Shown piece by piece: positions 7,804 to 16,355 of a stretch of 64,000 nt of DNA. Made by a program: the position numbers and the translations under genes. Source of the stretch: Chloroflexota bacterium (GTDB lineage: Bacteria > Chloroflexota > Dehalococcoidia > Lucifugimonadales > UBA3495); the NCBI GenBank assembly GCA_028873965.1, contig JAPPMU010000051.1:1-64000 (forward strand), written 5' to 3'. A model generated the notes under the pieces. That model was not told the origin of the DNA. It was given only the letters and a program-made list of their open reading frames with translations, and made no database searches. Within the stretch, counting starts at the first letter, position 1; every line of letters begins with the position of its first letter.

Positions 7804-8724
7804 ATGACCACTGCCACCAATGTCGTCGGCAACGGCGCGCACACCTACGAATTCGATCGCAATTGGGCTCAGGCGCCCGATGGCATTCCAATGCCGGCTG
7901 CGGCAGTTTTCGGCGACGACGAGGATCGCGTCTATTGCTTCAACCGCAATCCCGACCATCCGATCATGGTTTTCGACAAGGACGGCAAGTTCATCAAGTC
8001 CTGGGGCGCCGGAATGTTTGAGTTCCCGCACGCAATCATCATCGACCAGTGGGGTTACGTGTGGCTCGTGGACCGCAACATGGGCCAGATTTTCAAGCTC
8101 ACCAAGGACGGCGAGCTGGTCATGACCATCGGCGAGTACGGCTTCCGCTCCGACACCGGCGCCGACAACACGGCCTTCGATTCGAACTCGTGGCACCAGG
8201 TGGTGCGCGGCGCCGATCCGTTCAACATGCCGGCCGGCATCGCGCTCAATGACGCCGGCGAGATCTACATCGCCGACGGTTACGCCAACGCCCGGGTGCA
8301 CAAGTTCACGGCCACCGGCGAGCACATCTTCTCGTGGGGCGAGCCGGGCGCGGGTCCTGGCCAGTTCAACCTGCCTCATGGCGCCTGGATCAACCGGCAG
8401 GGCAATCTTCTGATCGCCGATCGCGAAAACGATCGTGTTCAGGTCTTCAACCAGGACGGCACGCACGTCACTGACTGGCCCAGCAAACTGATTGGCCCCG
8501 CCGTAATCTGCATCGACGACGATGACGTCGCTTACGTGGCGGAACACAACGGCGGGATGCTCAGCATTCTTGATGCGAACGGGGAGCGGCTGGCCCAGTG
8601 GGGCGACCTGACGCACCGCAGCTGCCACGGCGTATGGGTCGACAGCCAGAAAGATCTGTACGTGGTTGAGCCCTATGAGGGAAGCACCGGCCGCACGGTG
8701 GTGAAGTACACCCGCAAGGGTTAG
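7804..8724 (+). CDS. NHL-repeat beta-propeller protein
   Basis: A 306-aa protein made of NHL-type repeats, each with a pattern like FxxPxGIAxxxxGxIYIADxxNxRVxxF (for instance around FNMPAGIALNDAGEIYIAD and FNLPHGAWINRQGN). It resembles the peptidyl-alpha-hydroxyglycine lyase-like group, but catalytic residues cannot be assigned. No signal peptide is seen, so it is probably cytoplasmic. The start at 7804 has GAGGAGG upstream, and a strong hairpin follows the stop. Confidence 0.8.
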   Translation: MTTATNVVGNGAHTYEFDRNWAQAPDGIPMPAAAVFGDDEDRVYCFNRNPDHPIMVFDKDGKFIKSWGAGMFEFPHAIIIDQWGYVWLVDRNMGQIFKLTKDGELVMTIGEYGFRSDTGADNTAFDSNSWHQVVRGADPFNMPAGIALNDAGEIYIADGYANARVHKFTATGEHIFSWGEPGAGPGQFNLPHGAWINRQGNLLIADRENDRVQVFNQDGTHVTDWPSKLIGPAVICIDDDDVAYVAEHNGGMLSILDANGERLAQWGDLTHRSCHGVWVDSQKDLYVVEPYEGSTGRTVVKYTRKG

Positions 8725-8746
8725 CCGGCACGCCGTGCAAATTGTG

Positions 8747-8778
8747 CAGGGGCGGCTGCACAGCCGCCCCTGCTTTCT
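8747..8778 (+). terminator. Intrinsic terminator-like hairpin
   Basis: A perfect 12-bp inverted repeat CAGGGGCGGCTG / CAGCCGCCCCTG (8747-8758 and 8761-8772) with a 2-nt loop is followed by CTTTCTT. It lies 22 bp after the NHL gene. Confidence 0.65.
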
Positions 8779-8821
8779 TGTGCGAATTCTGTTCAGCGCA
8801 TTTATTTGTTTCGCAACGATA

Positions 8822-8852
8822 TTGAGCAATTCGCGCAATATCTGATTATAAT
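8822..8852 (+). promoter_or_regulatory. Putative promoter for the 8977 gene
   Basis: TTGAGC (8822-8827) and a perfect TATAAT (8847-8852) are separated by 19 nt, slightly long. The predicted transcript would have a leader of about 115 nt. Confidence 0.4.
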
Positions 8853-8976
8853 GCGCAGCCGAACGTGCACCCGGTTCCCTTGCGGCGCGGTGCCGACTCC
8901 AGCGCGAGCAACCCTGCTCGCGCGTGAAGATTTTCGCAGATTCTACTCCCAGCACTCATTCAGAGGATGGACAGCA

Positions 8977-9423
8977 ATGGCTACCGTCACGCTCAACATC
9001 TCCGGCGACAGTCAGGAGGTGATCTCGGTTATCCGTTCCCTGGCAAAGCAACAGGAAATAGGCCCAGCACCGGTCGCATTGGAAACGCCGGAGGTTGCCA
9101 ACGACGCCACCATGGACACTGTGACCGCCGCGCCGCGCGCGCACACTTGGTCGGCCGTCACTGCCAGGGACACCCGCAACAACGTATCCGCGGACGCGCA
9201 GCGGCTGTTGGACGCCCTGGTGCGCGCCCCAGACCATCAGATGCACATTGATGAAATTTACAGCCAGCTTGAGCTGGACCGTTACGGCCTGATCGGCGCT
9301 CGGCGTTCCATCTCCGCTGCCCTCAGGCGCAATGCGGCGACGGCCAACGCTACCCTGCTTGCCACCAAGGACCGCCGCGTTACCCTGAACAGCGAATACG
9401 CGGACGCGATCTCAGTGGGGTAG
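8977..9423 (+). CDS. Hypothetical protein, winged-helix-like C-terminal half
   Basis: A 148-aa protein. The ATG at 8977 has AGAGGA upstream; earlier in-frame codons look like leader sequence. Residues 1-30 form a beta-alpha element (ATVTLNISGDS...VIRSLAKQ), followed by a loose alanine/threonine-rich linker. About residues 75-145 look like a small winged helix (LLDALVRAPDHQMHIDEI ... ARRSISAALRRN). The DNA-binding role is inferred from this pattern only. Confidence 0.55.
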   Translation: MATVTLNISGDSQEVISVIRSLAKQQEIGPAPVALETPEVANDATMDTVTAAPRAHTWSAVTARDTRNNVSADAQRLLDALVRAPDHQMHIDEIYSQLELDRYGLIGARRSISAALRRNAATANATLLATKDRRVTLNSEYADAISVG

Positions 9424-9527
9424 GGCGCCTGTACATCGGTAAACCGGCGACGCTCCCGACCGCCAAGTGAGGACGCACCCCGCGCCGCGTTGCATTGTGA
9501 ACGGCAGGCAGCAGTGTTGCTGAAGGA

Positions 9528-10940
9528 TCATGCCACCCGCTCCGGCCACACCGGGTCATGATACCCCAGCGGGACTGTGGGCCTTGCCCAATACGGTTGC
9601 GTTTCGGAAAGCTGCAGCGTCGGCCCCAGGTGCGTCAGCTCACCCGCCGGCACCCGGCTGGCGGTGCGCCACCGGCTGATCTCGTCGGCGCTGAAATCCG
9701 TCTCTACGTCACGCAGGTCTGATTCCGGCACCTGTCCCCGGTCAACAAGCCATTTGCCGATTTGCGCCAGGGAAATCCTGACGAGCCAGCTCCCGCCTTC
9801 CCGGGCGCGGCGCGTCAGGGCAGTCAGCGCACCATAGGCCATCAGGTATCCGGTCAGGTAGTCGATTGCGGACACCGGGTAGAACTGCGGTCCCGGTTCG
9901 GCCCCGGGGAACAGCTGGCCCTGCCGGTCCGTGATGCCGCTGACGGTCTGGACCACCGTATCGAAACCGCGGCGTTCGGCCCACGGCCCGACCCGGCCGA
10001 AGGCTGATAGCGATACGTATACGATGCCCGGTCGGAGTTTCGCCAGGTCTTCAGGGGCGAGGCCGCGTTTCGCCAGAGTTCCCGGGCGGTAGCCTTGCGA
10101 GAACACGTCGGCCTGACTGACCAGGTGGCGCATCGTCGCCAGGTCGCTCGCGTCCCTGAGATCCAAGCGGGTGGACAACTTGCCGTGGCCGGTGTCGAAC
10201 TCCTGGACATCGCTGCTGGGCAAATGCTCGGCCGTCACTTTCATGACGTCCGCGCCATGCTCCGCCAGCGTGCGGGCGCAGGTGGGGCCGGCCAGCACGC
10301 GGGTTAAATCCAGGACCCGGATCCCCGACAGCGGACGAGAACCGTCCGGCAACGGTTCCGGCGGGCTGTCGCCGATCTTGTCAATCTCGAGGAGCGGCAA
10401 AGACGCTACGGCAGCCGATTGCGGATGCTGGGCCCATTCGTCCATGGACCGTACCATCCCGCCGGCTCCTCGCGCCGCAATGATCGCCTCTTCCAGTTCC
10501 AGGGCGTCCCAATTCGCCACCGCCTGCCGCACGGCTTCCCGGTCTTCGGGAACGCCCAACACGCTCAATGCCGCTTCCCGGTGATTCGGGAAGTTGCAGT
10601 GCAGATAGTTCCACCTGCCATTCCTGGCGGGATAAACACCCATCACTGACGGCCGTTCTCTGGCCGCCGGTGCGCCGTTGAGGGTCATGTAGCTGCTGCT
10701 GCGCAACGACGCCGTGGCCTGGCGGGCGTCCACCGCGACGTCCTGGCGGCGTCCCGTCCGAGTTTCCCACAGATCGGAGACTGCCAGCCCGACCGCGGCC
10801 AGGCTGGCGGCGGCGGCTTCACCGATGCGGAACGGAGTCGGCAGGATTGGGTCTACCCCTCCGGTAAACGAAACTCGCGAAGCCTGCTCCGGATCGCAGC
10901 CCGGAATGGTGAGCAAGGTTGATAGAATCTGATCAGCCAC
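9528..10940 (-). CDS. CaiB/BaiF family III CoA-transferase
   Basis: A 470-aa protein with family III CoA-transferase signatures: GIRVLDLTRVLAGPTCARTLAEHGADVMKV in the middle, then YRPGTLAKRGL, YVSLSAFG and GFDTVVQTVSG. The N-terminal half looks like a degenerate copy of the same fold, as in two-domain members. Such enzymes move CoA between carboxylic acids. The GTG at 10940 has an AAAGGAT site; upstream codons do not fit. The catalytic Asp is probably in the segment LSTRLDLRDASD. Transcribed divergently from the dehydratase operon. Confidence 0.82.
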   Translation of the reverse strand: MADQILSTLLTIPGCDPEQASRVSFTGGVDPILPTPFRIGEAAAASLAAVGLAVSDLWETRTGRRQDVAVDARQATASLRSSSYMTLNGAPAARERPSVMGVYPARNGRWNYLHCNFPNHREAALSVLGVPEDREAVRQAVANWDALELEEAIIAARGAGGMVRSMDEWAQHPQSAAVASLPLLEIDKIGDSPPEPLPDGSRPLSGIRVLDLTRVLAGPTCARTLAEHGADVMKVTAEHLPSSDVQEFDTGHGKLSTRLDLRDASDLATMRHLVSQADVFSQGYRPGTLAKRGLAPEDLAKLRPGIVYVSLSAFGRVGPWAERRGFDTVVQTVSGITDRQGQLFPGAEPGPQFYPVSAIDYLTGYLMAYGALTALTRRAREGGSWLVRISLAQIGKWLVDRGQVPESDLRDVETDFSADEISRWRTASRVPAGELTHLGPTLQLSETQPYWARPTVPLGYHDPVWPERVA

Positions 10941-11123
10941 TACGAAATCCTTTACTTTGCTTATTGCACGTCGGCAGAGAGCAAATCGGCGCGGGGAAAC
11001 CATCCATGTCAAGATGTTGGAACTTGACGATCATATTACACCAAAAGATCAGGGCCAAATCGTTTTGAAAGCGCGCGCGTTGGCCCACGGACTTCGGAGC
11101 GACGGCAACGTTCGGTTGGCGCG

Positions 11124-11152
11124 TTGTCGGTCTCGGCCTGCCCGTGTATATT
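11124..11152 (+). promoter_or_regulatory. Sigma-70-like promoter for the dehydratase-plsX-fabG operon
   Basis: TTGTCG (11124-11129), a 17-nt spacer and TATATT (11147-11152) lie about 50 nt before the TTG start at 11203. Confidence 0.55.
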
Positions 11153-11202
11153 GTTTGTACCGTGGGGCGGAGCCAGCCGTATCATCGGTCAGGGGAAGAG
11201 CA

Positions 11203-11592
11203 TTGCAAGATAACGCGATCAGCCTGGGCTCCTGGGATATTACCTCCGAAGCAGTCCGCGAATACCTTTCAGCCGTCGGCGATGATCTGCCGCTGTATAT
11301 GAACTTGCGATGCGCTCCTCCGATCATGCTTGCCGCTCGGGTTGTCGCCTTGTTGTTGGAACGTTTGTCACTACCGGACGGGGCGATCCATAGCCTGCAG
11401 GACATTGAAACTTTGGACGAGTTGCGGGTGGGTTATACGGTTTCCGCCGTAGCCACAGTGGAGCCGGTTCGCGAGCGCGGTGGAATGCGGTTTCTCACCG
11501 TGAACTACACGGTCTCCGATGAATCCACGGGATCGGATTTGATGAACGGTCGCACCACGGTGCTGCTTCCCGCGGATGAGAGCGACGAATAG
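11203..11592 (+). CDS. Hot-dog-fold dehydratase subunit, HadA-like
   Basis: A 129-aa protein from the TTG at 11203, which has AGGGGAAG upstream; no ATG fits. It resembles the N-terminal half of MaoC-type (R)-hydroxyacyl dehydratases (APPIMLAARVVALLLERLSLPDGAIHSLQDIE), the part that shapes the substrate channel but lacks the catalytic His/Asp pair. The catalytic partner follows at once (11604). This arrangement recalls mycobacterial HadA/HadB heterodimers. The role would be dehydration of 3-hydroxyacyl-ACP in fatty acid synthesis. Confidence 0.65.
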   Translation: MQDNAISLGSWDITSEAVREYLSAVGDDLPLYMNLRCAPPIMLAARVVALLLERLSLPDGAIHSLQDIETLDELRVGYTVSAVATVEPVRERGGMRFLTVNYTVSDESTGSDLMNGRTTVLLPADESDE

Positions 11593-11603
11593 ACAGAGCA
11601 GAT

Positions 11604-12068
11604 ATGCCTGCTGACGCTTCAACACACGCGCCATCGCAATTCGACGTGGGCCACGTGATCCCTCCGGTGCGGCGGTCCATCGGTCGCGACAACATCGATG
11701 CCTACCGATCGGCTTCCGGAGACCACAACCGCATCCATTACGATGATGAGTTTGCGGCATCGAGCCGGTTCGGTGGGGTGATCGCACACGGGATGCTGAC
11801 TTTGGCCATGATCTCCGAGATGATGGCGGGCGCGTACGGATCGCGCTGGTTGCAATCGGGGAGTCTGCGCGTCAGGTTTCGCGGGGCGGCGCATCCCGGG
11901 GATCTACTGGAGGCCGTTGGTTCGGTGACCAAGAGCGAATCGGTTGCGAATGGCAGCCGCCTCACTTGCAACGTCGAACTGCGCAACGTTGATAATGGAA
12001 ACAGGATCATCACCGGATCGGCGACCGTCGTGGTAGGCTCGGCGGATACGAGGGAAACTGCGCAATGA
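11604..12068 (+). CDS. MaoC-like dehydratase, HadB-like catalytic subunit
   Basis: A 154-aa single hot-dog MaoC protein. The catalytic hydratase signature is clear: YRSASGDHNRIHYDDEFA (Asp/His pair), then FGGVIAHGMLTLAMISEM. It is 11 bp downstream of the HadA-like gene and overlaps plsX by four bases (ATGA). The likely reaction is reversible dehydration of (R)-3-hydroxyacyl-ACP or -CoA. Confidence 0.82.
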   Translation: MPADASTHAPSQFDVGHVIPPVRRSIGRDNIDAYRSASGDHNRIHYDDEFAASSRFGGVIAHGMLTLAMISEMMAGAYGSRWLQSGSLRVRFRGAAHPGDLLEAVGSVTKSESVANGSRLTCNVELRNVDNGNRIITGSATVVVGSADTRETAQ

Positions 12069-13096
12069 GCAATAACGGAGACTTGCCGCGGGTACGGGTT
12101 GCGGTGGACGCGATGGGCGGGGACTTCGGTCCGCCGGAAACGGTCCCCGGGGCTCTGGCGGCGCTTGATGCCCATCCCGAATTGACCGTCATCCTGGTGG
12201 GCGATCACGATGCCGTGCAGGCCGAGTTGTCCCGTCACGACGTTGCCGGCCGCGCCGTTTCCGTAGTCCCCTCGGAGGGGAAGGTCGAGGACGACGAGCA
12301 TCCGGTAGCCGCCCTGCGTCGGAAACCGAAATCCTCAATCGCCGTTGCTATGGGCCTGGTTCAGCAAGGCGCGGCCGATATGGCGGTGTCCATGGGCTCG
12401 ACCGGAGCCACCATGGCCACGGCGGTTATGGCGTTGGGCCTGTTGGAAGGATTGGAGCGGCCCTGCATCGGCGGCAACTTCCTTGGCGTCGCGCCAAACA
12501 CCACCGTGGTTGATCTGGGCAGCAACGTGGATTGTCGCCCGTCGTTGCTGTTGAGTTTTGCCGCGCTGGGGGTTGCCTTTTCCCGCCGCCGGCTGGGCAT
12601 CGAGAACCCTCGGGTGGCGCTCCTCAGCGTGGGCGAAGAGTCGTCAAAAGGCAATCGCCAGGTCCAGGAGAGCCACACCCTTTTCCGGGAGAGCCATCTC
12701 AACTTCGTGGGCAACGTCGAGGGGATGGACTTTTTCACCGGCAAGGCGGATGTCATCGTGTGCGACGGGTTCATCGGCAACATCCTGATCAAGTTCGCCG
12801 AGGGCCTGGGCTCGGCACTGGTGCCTTACCTGCACCAACGCCTGTCGGCGGTTCTCCCCAGTGAGCAGGTGCAACGGATTGGAGAGGGTCTGTGGACCAC
12901 GATGAACCTGCCGCGCACCATGGGTGGGCCGCTTTTTGGCGTGGATGGCCTGGTCATGATCGGGCACGGTTCGTCCACCGCCACCGGCGTCGCCGGCGCA
13001 ATCAACACCGGCTTGCTGTGCCATCGGCTGGAGCTGGTGGAGGGGTTCCGGCAGGAGTTGGCGGAATTGCATCGCGCCGTCGCGCGCGAGACGTGA
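12065..13096 (+). CDS. plsX: Phosphate acyltransferase PlsX
   Basis: A 343-aa PlsX, normal length. It starts with the family signature VAVDAMGGDFGP, then has SMGSTGATMA, LDLGSN-like VVDLGSNVDCRP, LLSVGEE and ADVIVCDGFIGNILIKF. PlsX converts acyl-ACP to acyl-phosphate for glycerolipid synthesis at the membrane face. Its start overlaps the preceding dehydratase gene (ATGA), so translation is probably coupled. fabG follows after 18 bp. Confidence 0.93.
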   Translation: MSNNGDLPRVRVAVDAMGGDFGPPETVPGALAALDAHPELTVILVGDHDAVQAELSRHDVAGRAVSVVPSEGKVEDDEHPVAALRRKPKSSIAVAMGLVQQGAADMAVSMGSTGATMATAVMALGLLEGLERPCIGGNFLGVAPNTTVVDLGSNVDCRPSLLLSFAALGVAFSRRRLGIENPRVALLSVGEESSKGNRQVQESHTLFRESHLNFVGNVEGMDFFTGKADVIVCDGFIGNILIKFAEGLGSALVPYLHQRLSAVLPSEQVQRIGEGLWTTMNLPRTMGGPLFGVDGLVMIGHGSSTATGVAGAINTGLLCHRLELVEGFRQELAELHRAVARET

Positions 13097-13114
13097 AGGA
13101 TTGGGTGTTCAACC

Positions 13115-13879
13115 ATGTACACGATTGATTTGAGCGGTCAAGTCGCCCTGGTTACCGGTTCGTCCCGGGGCATCGGCGCCGTGATCGCGGCCAGGCTTGC
13201 CGCTGCCGGGGCGTCGGTAGCCATCAACTACCGGAGCAACGCCGCCGCCGCCGATGCCACGATCGACCAAATCCGCGCTGCCGGCGGTGAGGCTCTGCGC
13301 GTGCCCGGCGACGTTTCCGACGAGAACACCGCGGAGGCAGTGGTGAAAACCACCGCCGATCGGCTGGGACGGCTCGATATCCTCGTCAACAACGCCGGCG
13401 TCAACCGCGACCGGCTCATGCTGCGCATGACCGCCGCGGATTGGGACGAGGTGCTCACGGTGAACCTCCGCGGCACGTTTCTGGCCACCCGTTTCGCTGT
13501 GCCGTTGATGCTGCGCCAGCGGTACGGGCGCATCGTGAACGTCTCTTCCGTGGTGGGGCTCACCGGCAACCCGGGACAGGCCAACTATGCCGCGTCCAAG
13601 GCCGGACAGATCGGATTCACGAAGGCAATGGCGCGCGAGGTGGCCAGCCGCAGCATCACCGTGAACGCGGTCGCCCCGGGTTTCATCGAGGTCGGCGAAG
13701 ACGGCGGCATGACCGCCGGCATGACTGACGACCAGCGGAGCCAGGTGCTCTCCCGCATTCCGGCCGGGCGCTTCGGAGCCGCCGAGGACGTGGCCTCGGC
13801 CGTTCTTTACCTGGTGAGCCCGGGCGCCAGCTACGTCAACGGGCAGACGCTGACCATCGACGGAGGACTGACCGCGTGA
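13115..13879 (+). CDS. fabG: 3-oxoacyl-ACP reductase FabG-like SDR
   Basis: A 254-aa short-chain dehydrogenase. The NAD(P)-binding motif TGSSRGIG is at residues 14-21, followed by NNAG, the catalytic Ser in VNVSSVVG and YxxxK in NYAASKAG. The end VNGQTLTIDGG is typical of FabG. Its position behind two dehydratases and PlsX supports a role in reducing 3-oxoacyl-ACP. The end of the operon lies just after it. Confidence 0.85.
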   Translation: MYTIDLSGQVALVTGSSRGIGAVIAARLAAAGASVAINYRSNAAAADATIDQIRAAGGEALRVPGDVSDENTAEAVVKTTADRLGRLDILVNNAGVNRDRLMLRMTAADWDEVLTVNLRGTFLATRFAVPLMLRQRYGRIVNVSSVVGLTGNPGQANYAASKAGQIGFTKAMAREVASRSITVNAVAPGFIEVGEDGGMTAGMTDDQRSQVLSRIPAGRFGAAEDVASAVLYLVSPGASYVNGQTLTIDGGLTA

Positions 13880-13947
13880 ACTCGTTCCAGCGCTGCGTAT
13901 AGGGCGCTAAAGCGGCTGCCCATAAGAATGTAACAGGAAGTTTGGCA

Positions 13948-14562
13948 ATGGATAGAGTTTTCATCTATTGGGACAACTCCAACATTTTCATCAGCGCTCA
14001 ACAGGCGTCCATTGAACGGGAAGGCGAAACCGCTCGTTACCGGACTCGCATCCACTTTCGCAATCTGTTGGAATTAGCGCACGCAGGGCGGGAGATTGAA
14101 CGTGCAATCGCCGTGGGCTCCGTACCACCGGAGTTGAGACACGTCTGGAATCGCCTTGAAAACGAAGGTGTTACTGTTCAACTGCTGGAGCGTGGCGCGA
14201 TGGAGGACCGTGAGCAGGGTGTGGACCAAGTGCTGCAAACGGCAATACTGCGTGACGGGTTCGACTATAACGGCGATCCGGGCATCATAGTGATGCTTAC
14301 CGGAGACGGCGCGGGTTTTGATGACGGCGTAGGTTTCCACGCCGACATGGAGCGTATGCACCGGCGCGGCTGGCGCATTGAAGCGCTATCGTGGCGACAC
14401 AGCTGCAACCGCCGGATGCGAGAATGGGTGGAAGAGAACGGCAAGTTCATCGCACTGGATGATTTTTACGACAGCATCACCTATTTGGAACCACCGGCCC
14501 CGGGGCGACCGGTTGCTGATCCGCGGGATGTGATTCCGGTTGATTTATCCAAGCGACCGTAG
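13948..14562 (+). CDS. NYN domain (LabA/DUF88-type) protein
   Basis: A 204-aa protein. Acidic residues typical of the NYN/PIN-like nuclease fold appear at the start (VFIYWDNSNIFI), in the middle (GVDQVLQTAILRD) and in IIVMLTGDGAGFDDGVGFH. Such proteins are usually metal-dependent RNases or RNA-processing factors. The ATG at 13948 has AGGAAG 7-8 nt upstream; a TTG two codons earlier is possible. Confidence 0.72.
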   Translation: MDRVFIYWDNSNIFISAQQASIEREGETARYRTRIHFRNLLELAHAGREIERAIAVGSVPPELRHVWNRLENEGVTVQLLERGAMEDREQGVDQVLQTAILRDGFDYNGDPGIIVMLTGDGAGFDDGVGFHADMERMHRRGWRIEALSWRHSCNRRMREWVEENGKFIALDDFYDSITYLEPPAPGRPVADPRDVIPVDLSKRP

Positions 14563-14606
14563 CCGACAGTCCGTAGCGATAGAATTGCGATTAAGGAGCC
14601 TGTGCT

Positions 14607-15761
14607 ATGCGTGCCACCACCCGATTCCGACAATTGCTTGCCGAGCCCGGGATCATCACTGCCCCCGGCGCCTACGACTGCCTCACCGCCGCCATCATCG
14701 AGCGGACCGGTTTTCCGGCGGTGTACATGACGGGAGCCGGAACCTCGGTGGCCCGCATCGGCTACCCGGACCTGGCGCTGGCAACTGCCACCGAAATGCT
14801 GGCCAACGCGGCGGCTATCGCGTCCACGGTCGAGGTGCCAGTGATCGCCGACGCCGACACCGGGTATGGCGGAACCATGAACGTGCGCCGGACCATCCGC
14901 GAGTACGAACGGACGGGTGTCGCGGCGGTCCACATCGAAGACCAGCAGTTCCCCAAGCGCTGCGGCCACCTGGAGGACAAGCGGGTGGTGTCCATCGACG
15001 AGATGGTGCAGAAAATCCACGCTGCGGTGGACGCGCGCACCGATGACGACTTTACCATCATCGTCCGCACCGACGCGCTGGCGGTGACCGGGTGGGCCGA
15101 CACGATGCGCCGCTGCGACGCTTTCACCGCAGCCGGCGCCGACGCATTATTCGTGGAGGCGCTCGGCTCCGCGGAAGAGGCGGCGGAAATCGTGGCCCGC
15201 ACCAGCGTCCCTCTGCTCTACAACTTCGTGGAGACGGGCAAATCCCCCCTGCTCAACGTGGCCGAGCTGGAACGCCTGGGCTTCAAGATGGTCATCTTCC
15301 CGGGCAGCGCCTTCATGTCCGTGGCCCACACCGTGGCGCGGGTCATGGCGGAGCTCAAGGCCACCGGCACCACGGAGCATCTAGTGGGAGAGATGACCCC
15401 GCTCACCGAGGCGTTTGAGCTGATGGGCCTTTCGCAGATGCTGGAGCGGGACGCCGGGTATGCCGTGGCCGACGCTGACGGTAGCGAAAACGCTGCGGAT
15501 GAACGTCGTTTCCGGGAAAAAGAAAACAAGGCGATGGCCATTTACGAAACGCGCATCAAGCCGAGCTTAACCGAAGCCGACTTAGGCAAGCTGCTGATAA
15601 TCAACACGGAAACCGGCGAGCACGAGTTGTTCCATGACGAGTATGAGGGGCGCATGCGCTGGTTTGATTTCAAGCGCGGTGACCCGGTGCATATGATACG
15701 GATTGGATATCGCGCCGTAGATTACTGGGGCCCGCGCCCGCCGGATGAACCGAAGCTATGA
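14607..15761 (+). CDS. Isocitrate lyase/PEP mutase family enzyme with extra C-terminal domain
   Basis: A 384-aa protein. Residues 1-290 are a complete isocitrate-lyase/PEP-mutase TIM barrel: metal-binding DADTGYGG at 82-89, IEDQQFPKRCGH with the catalytic Cys, and FIVRTDA-like IIVRTDAL. The likely activity is carboxyphosphonoenolpyruvate mutase, methylisocitrate lyase or oxaloacetate decarboxylase type. Residues 310-384 (AIYETRIKPSLTEADLGKLL ... IRIGYRAVDYWGPR) form a second small domain that I recall as a stand-alone protein paired with clan AA aspartic proteases. An internal ATG at 15534 could start it separately. The stop overlaps the protease start (ATGA). Confidence 0.85.
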   Translation: MRATTRFRQLLAEPGIITAPGAYDCLTAAIIERTGFPAVYMTGAGTSVARIGYPDLALATATEMLANAAAIASTVEVPVIADADTGYGGTMNVRRTIREYERTGVAAVHIEDQQFPKRCGHLEDKRVVSIDEMVQKIHAAVDARTDDDFTIIVRTDALAVTGWADTMRRCDAFTAAGADALFVEALGSAEEAAEIVARTSVPLLYNFVETGKSPLLNVAELERLGFKMVIFPGSAFMSVAHTVARVMAELKATGTTEHLVGEMTPLTEAFELMGLSQMLERDAGYAVADADGSENAADERRFREKENKAMAIYETRIKPSLTEADLGKLLIINTETGEHELFHDEYEGRMRWFDFKRGDPVHMIRIGYRAVDYWGPRPPDEPKL

Positions 15762-16313
15762 CGGCGATGGAAGGCTACGTCAACCTGGAGCCCAAGGAGC
15801 CGCGTATCGTCGTCCATGTACTGGATACCAGCGGCGACGCGGTGCCGCTGGAAATGGTTATCGACACCGGGTTCACCGGGTTTATGACCTTGCGACCGTG
15901 GGTGACCCGCGCCTTGGGCTTGGAAAGTGGCACGGAAAGGAAAATGATGTTGGCGGATGGGCAAATCGTCACCACTCCAACTTATAGTGCGACGGCAATC
16001 TGGCACGGCAGTCCATTATAGATTGATGTGCTGGAATTATATGCCCGGCCCGTCATCGGTAACTGTTCAGACTTGCCGGGAAAACGTCATTGCGAGCGAA
16101 GCGCGGCAATCTCGTTGACGTAGGGGAGCGCTTTGGGGCAGACGTCGCGGCTAACGGCGTCGGGATTGCCAGGGCGTAACCGCCTCGCAATGACAACCCC
16201 CTGGATTCTGAACAGTTACCGTCATCGGCATGTCCCTCCTCTGGAACAGCGACCTGGCCATTGCGGCGCGCGGGGACGGTCGGGTGATGATAACCGAGGC
16301 GTCCCAAGCATAG
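15758..16313 (+). pseudogene. Clan AA (retroviral-like) aspartic protease, disrupted
   Basis: The first 87 codons encode a retropepsin-like domain with the catalytic triad motif VIDTGFTGF. An in-frame TAG at 16019 stops it early. Beyond that stop the same frame continues (IDVLELYARPVIG) until a 159-bp MITE at 16060. After the MITE and its target duplication the coding resumes as GMSLLWNSDLAIAARGDGRVMITEAS and ends at 16311-16313. The gene has thus been hit twice. Its ATG overlaps the end of the PEP-mutase/partner gene. Confidence 0.8.
16060..16218. mobile_element. MITE with 12-bp TIRs and 10-bp target duplication
   Basis: A 159-bp element ends in perfect inverted repeats TAACTGTTCAGA (16060-16071) and TCTGAACAGTTA (16207-16218). 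It is flanked by the direct repeat CCGTCATCGG (16050-16059 and 16219-16228). Removing the element and one repeat restores the protease frame. The interior holds the CATTGCGAGCGAAGCG repeat seen elsewhere (19344, 51235). It encodes no protein. Confidence 0.85.
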
Positions 16314-16355
16314 CCGCCGCCTGTTGATGACTGCCGACGACGCTAGCGGGCCGTT

